NCBI GenBank assembly: GCA_002399265.1
Contig: DHDG01000004.1
Location: forward strand, 33,881 to 40,362
Source of the DNA: Firmicutes bacterium UBA4882
GTDB taxonomy: Bacteria > Bacillota > UBA4882
Reading direction: 5' to 3'
Length of the DNA stretch: 6,482 nucleotides
Below the pieces are notes generated by a model. That model worked only from the letters and a program-made list of their open reading frames with translations. It had not been told where the DNA came from and searched no databases. Positions 6,450-6,482 of this stretch are shown piece after piece (positions within the stretch are counted from its first letter, which is position 1; the number at the start of each line of letters is the position of its first letter). Both the position numbers and the translations under genes were made by a program.

Positions 6450-6482
6450 GATGTTCGCCCGGCATGTCTGCTGAGCCGAAAG

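Noticed and set aside
2727..6482. Direct repeats or inverted repeats flanking the ietAS pair as insertion ends
   Set aside because: Comparing 2727-2860 with 6390-6482 by eye showed no shared stretch long enough to be convincing.

Overview
The window looks like chromosome of an endospore-forming member of the Bacillota. The left part is the start of a gerA-type spore germinant receptor operon, and receptors of this kind are essentially confined to spore formers. All start codons are preceded by strong GGAGG-type ribosome binding sites, as is usual in this phylum. The genus cannot be read from the sequence.

Layout. Positions 1-2654, minus strand: a leftward operon of a GerAA-family A subunit (1149-2654) followed 2 bases later by a GerAB-family B subunit (from 1146, running off the left edge). 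The C subunit expected after them is not in the window. Positions 2655-2952: a divergent intergenic region. It carries an 8+8 bp dyad in front of gerAA and, on the other side, a sigma-A-like promoter and a leader that can fold into a hairpin touching the ribosome binding site of the rightward genes. Positions 2953-6389, plus strand: a tight two-gene operon of a cytosolic classical AAA+ ATPase (321 aa) and a large subtilisin-family (S8) serine protease (822 aa) with an intact Asp/His/Ser triad. Positions 6390-6482: a short tail with a strong hairpin. Its U-run faces the minus strand, so it probably terminates a leftward gene lying outside the window.

The AAA+ ATPase/subtilase pair matches in architecture and motifs the IetA/IetS pair, first described as a toxin-antitoxin-like stability module of the Agrobacterium plasmid pTiC58 and later reported as an anti-phage system. 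It is the accessory element of this window. It has lower G+C in sampled lines than the germination genes (22/60 and 25/60 against 36/60 and 30/60), runs opposite to them, and seems to sit between two leftward transcription units. In the likely mode of action the ATPase, which has a pore loop suited to handling protein substrates, controls or feeds the protease; what the protease cuts cannot be seen here. No tRNA, rRNA, CRISPR array, transposase or integrase was found.
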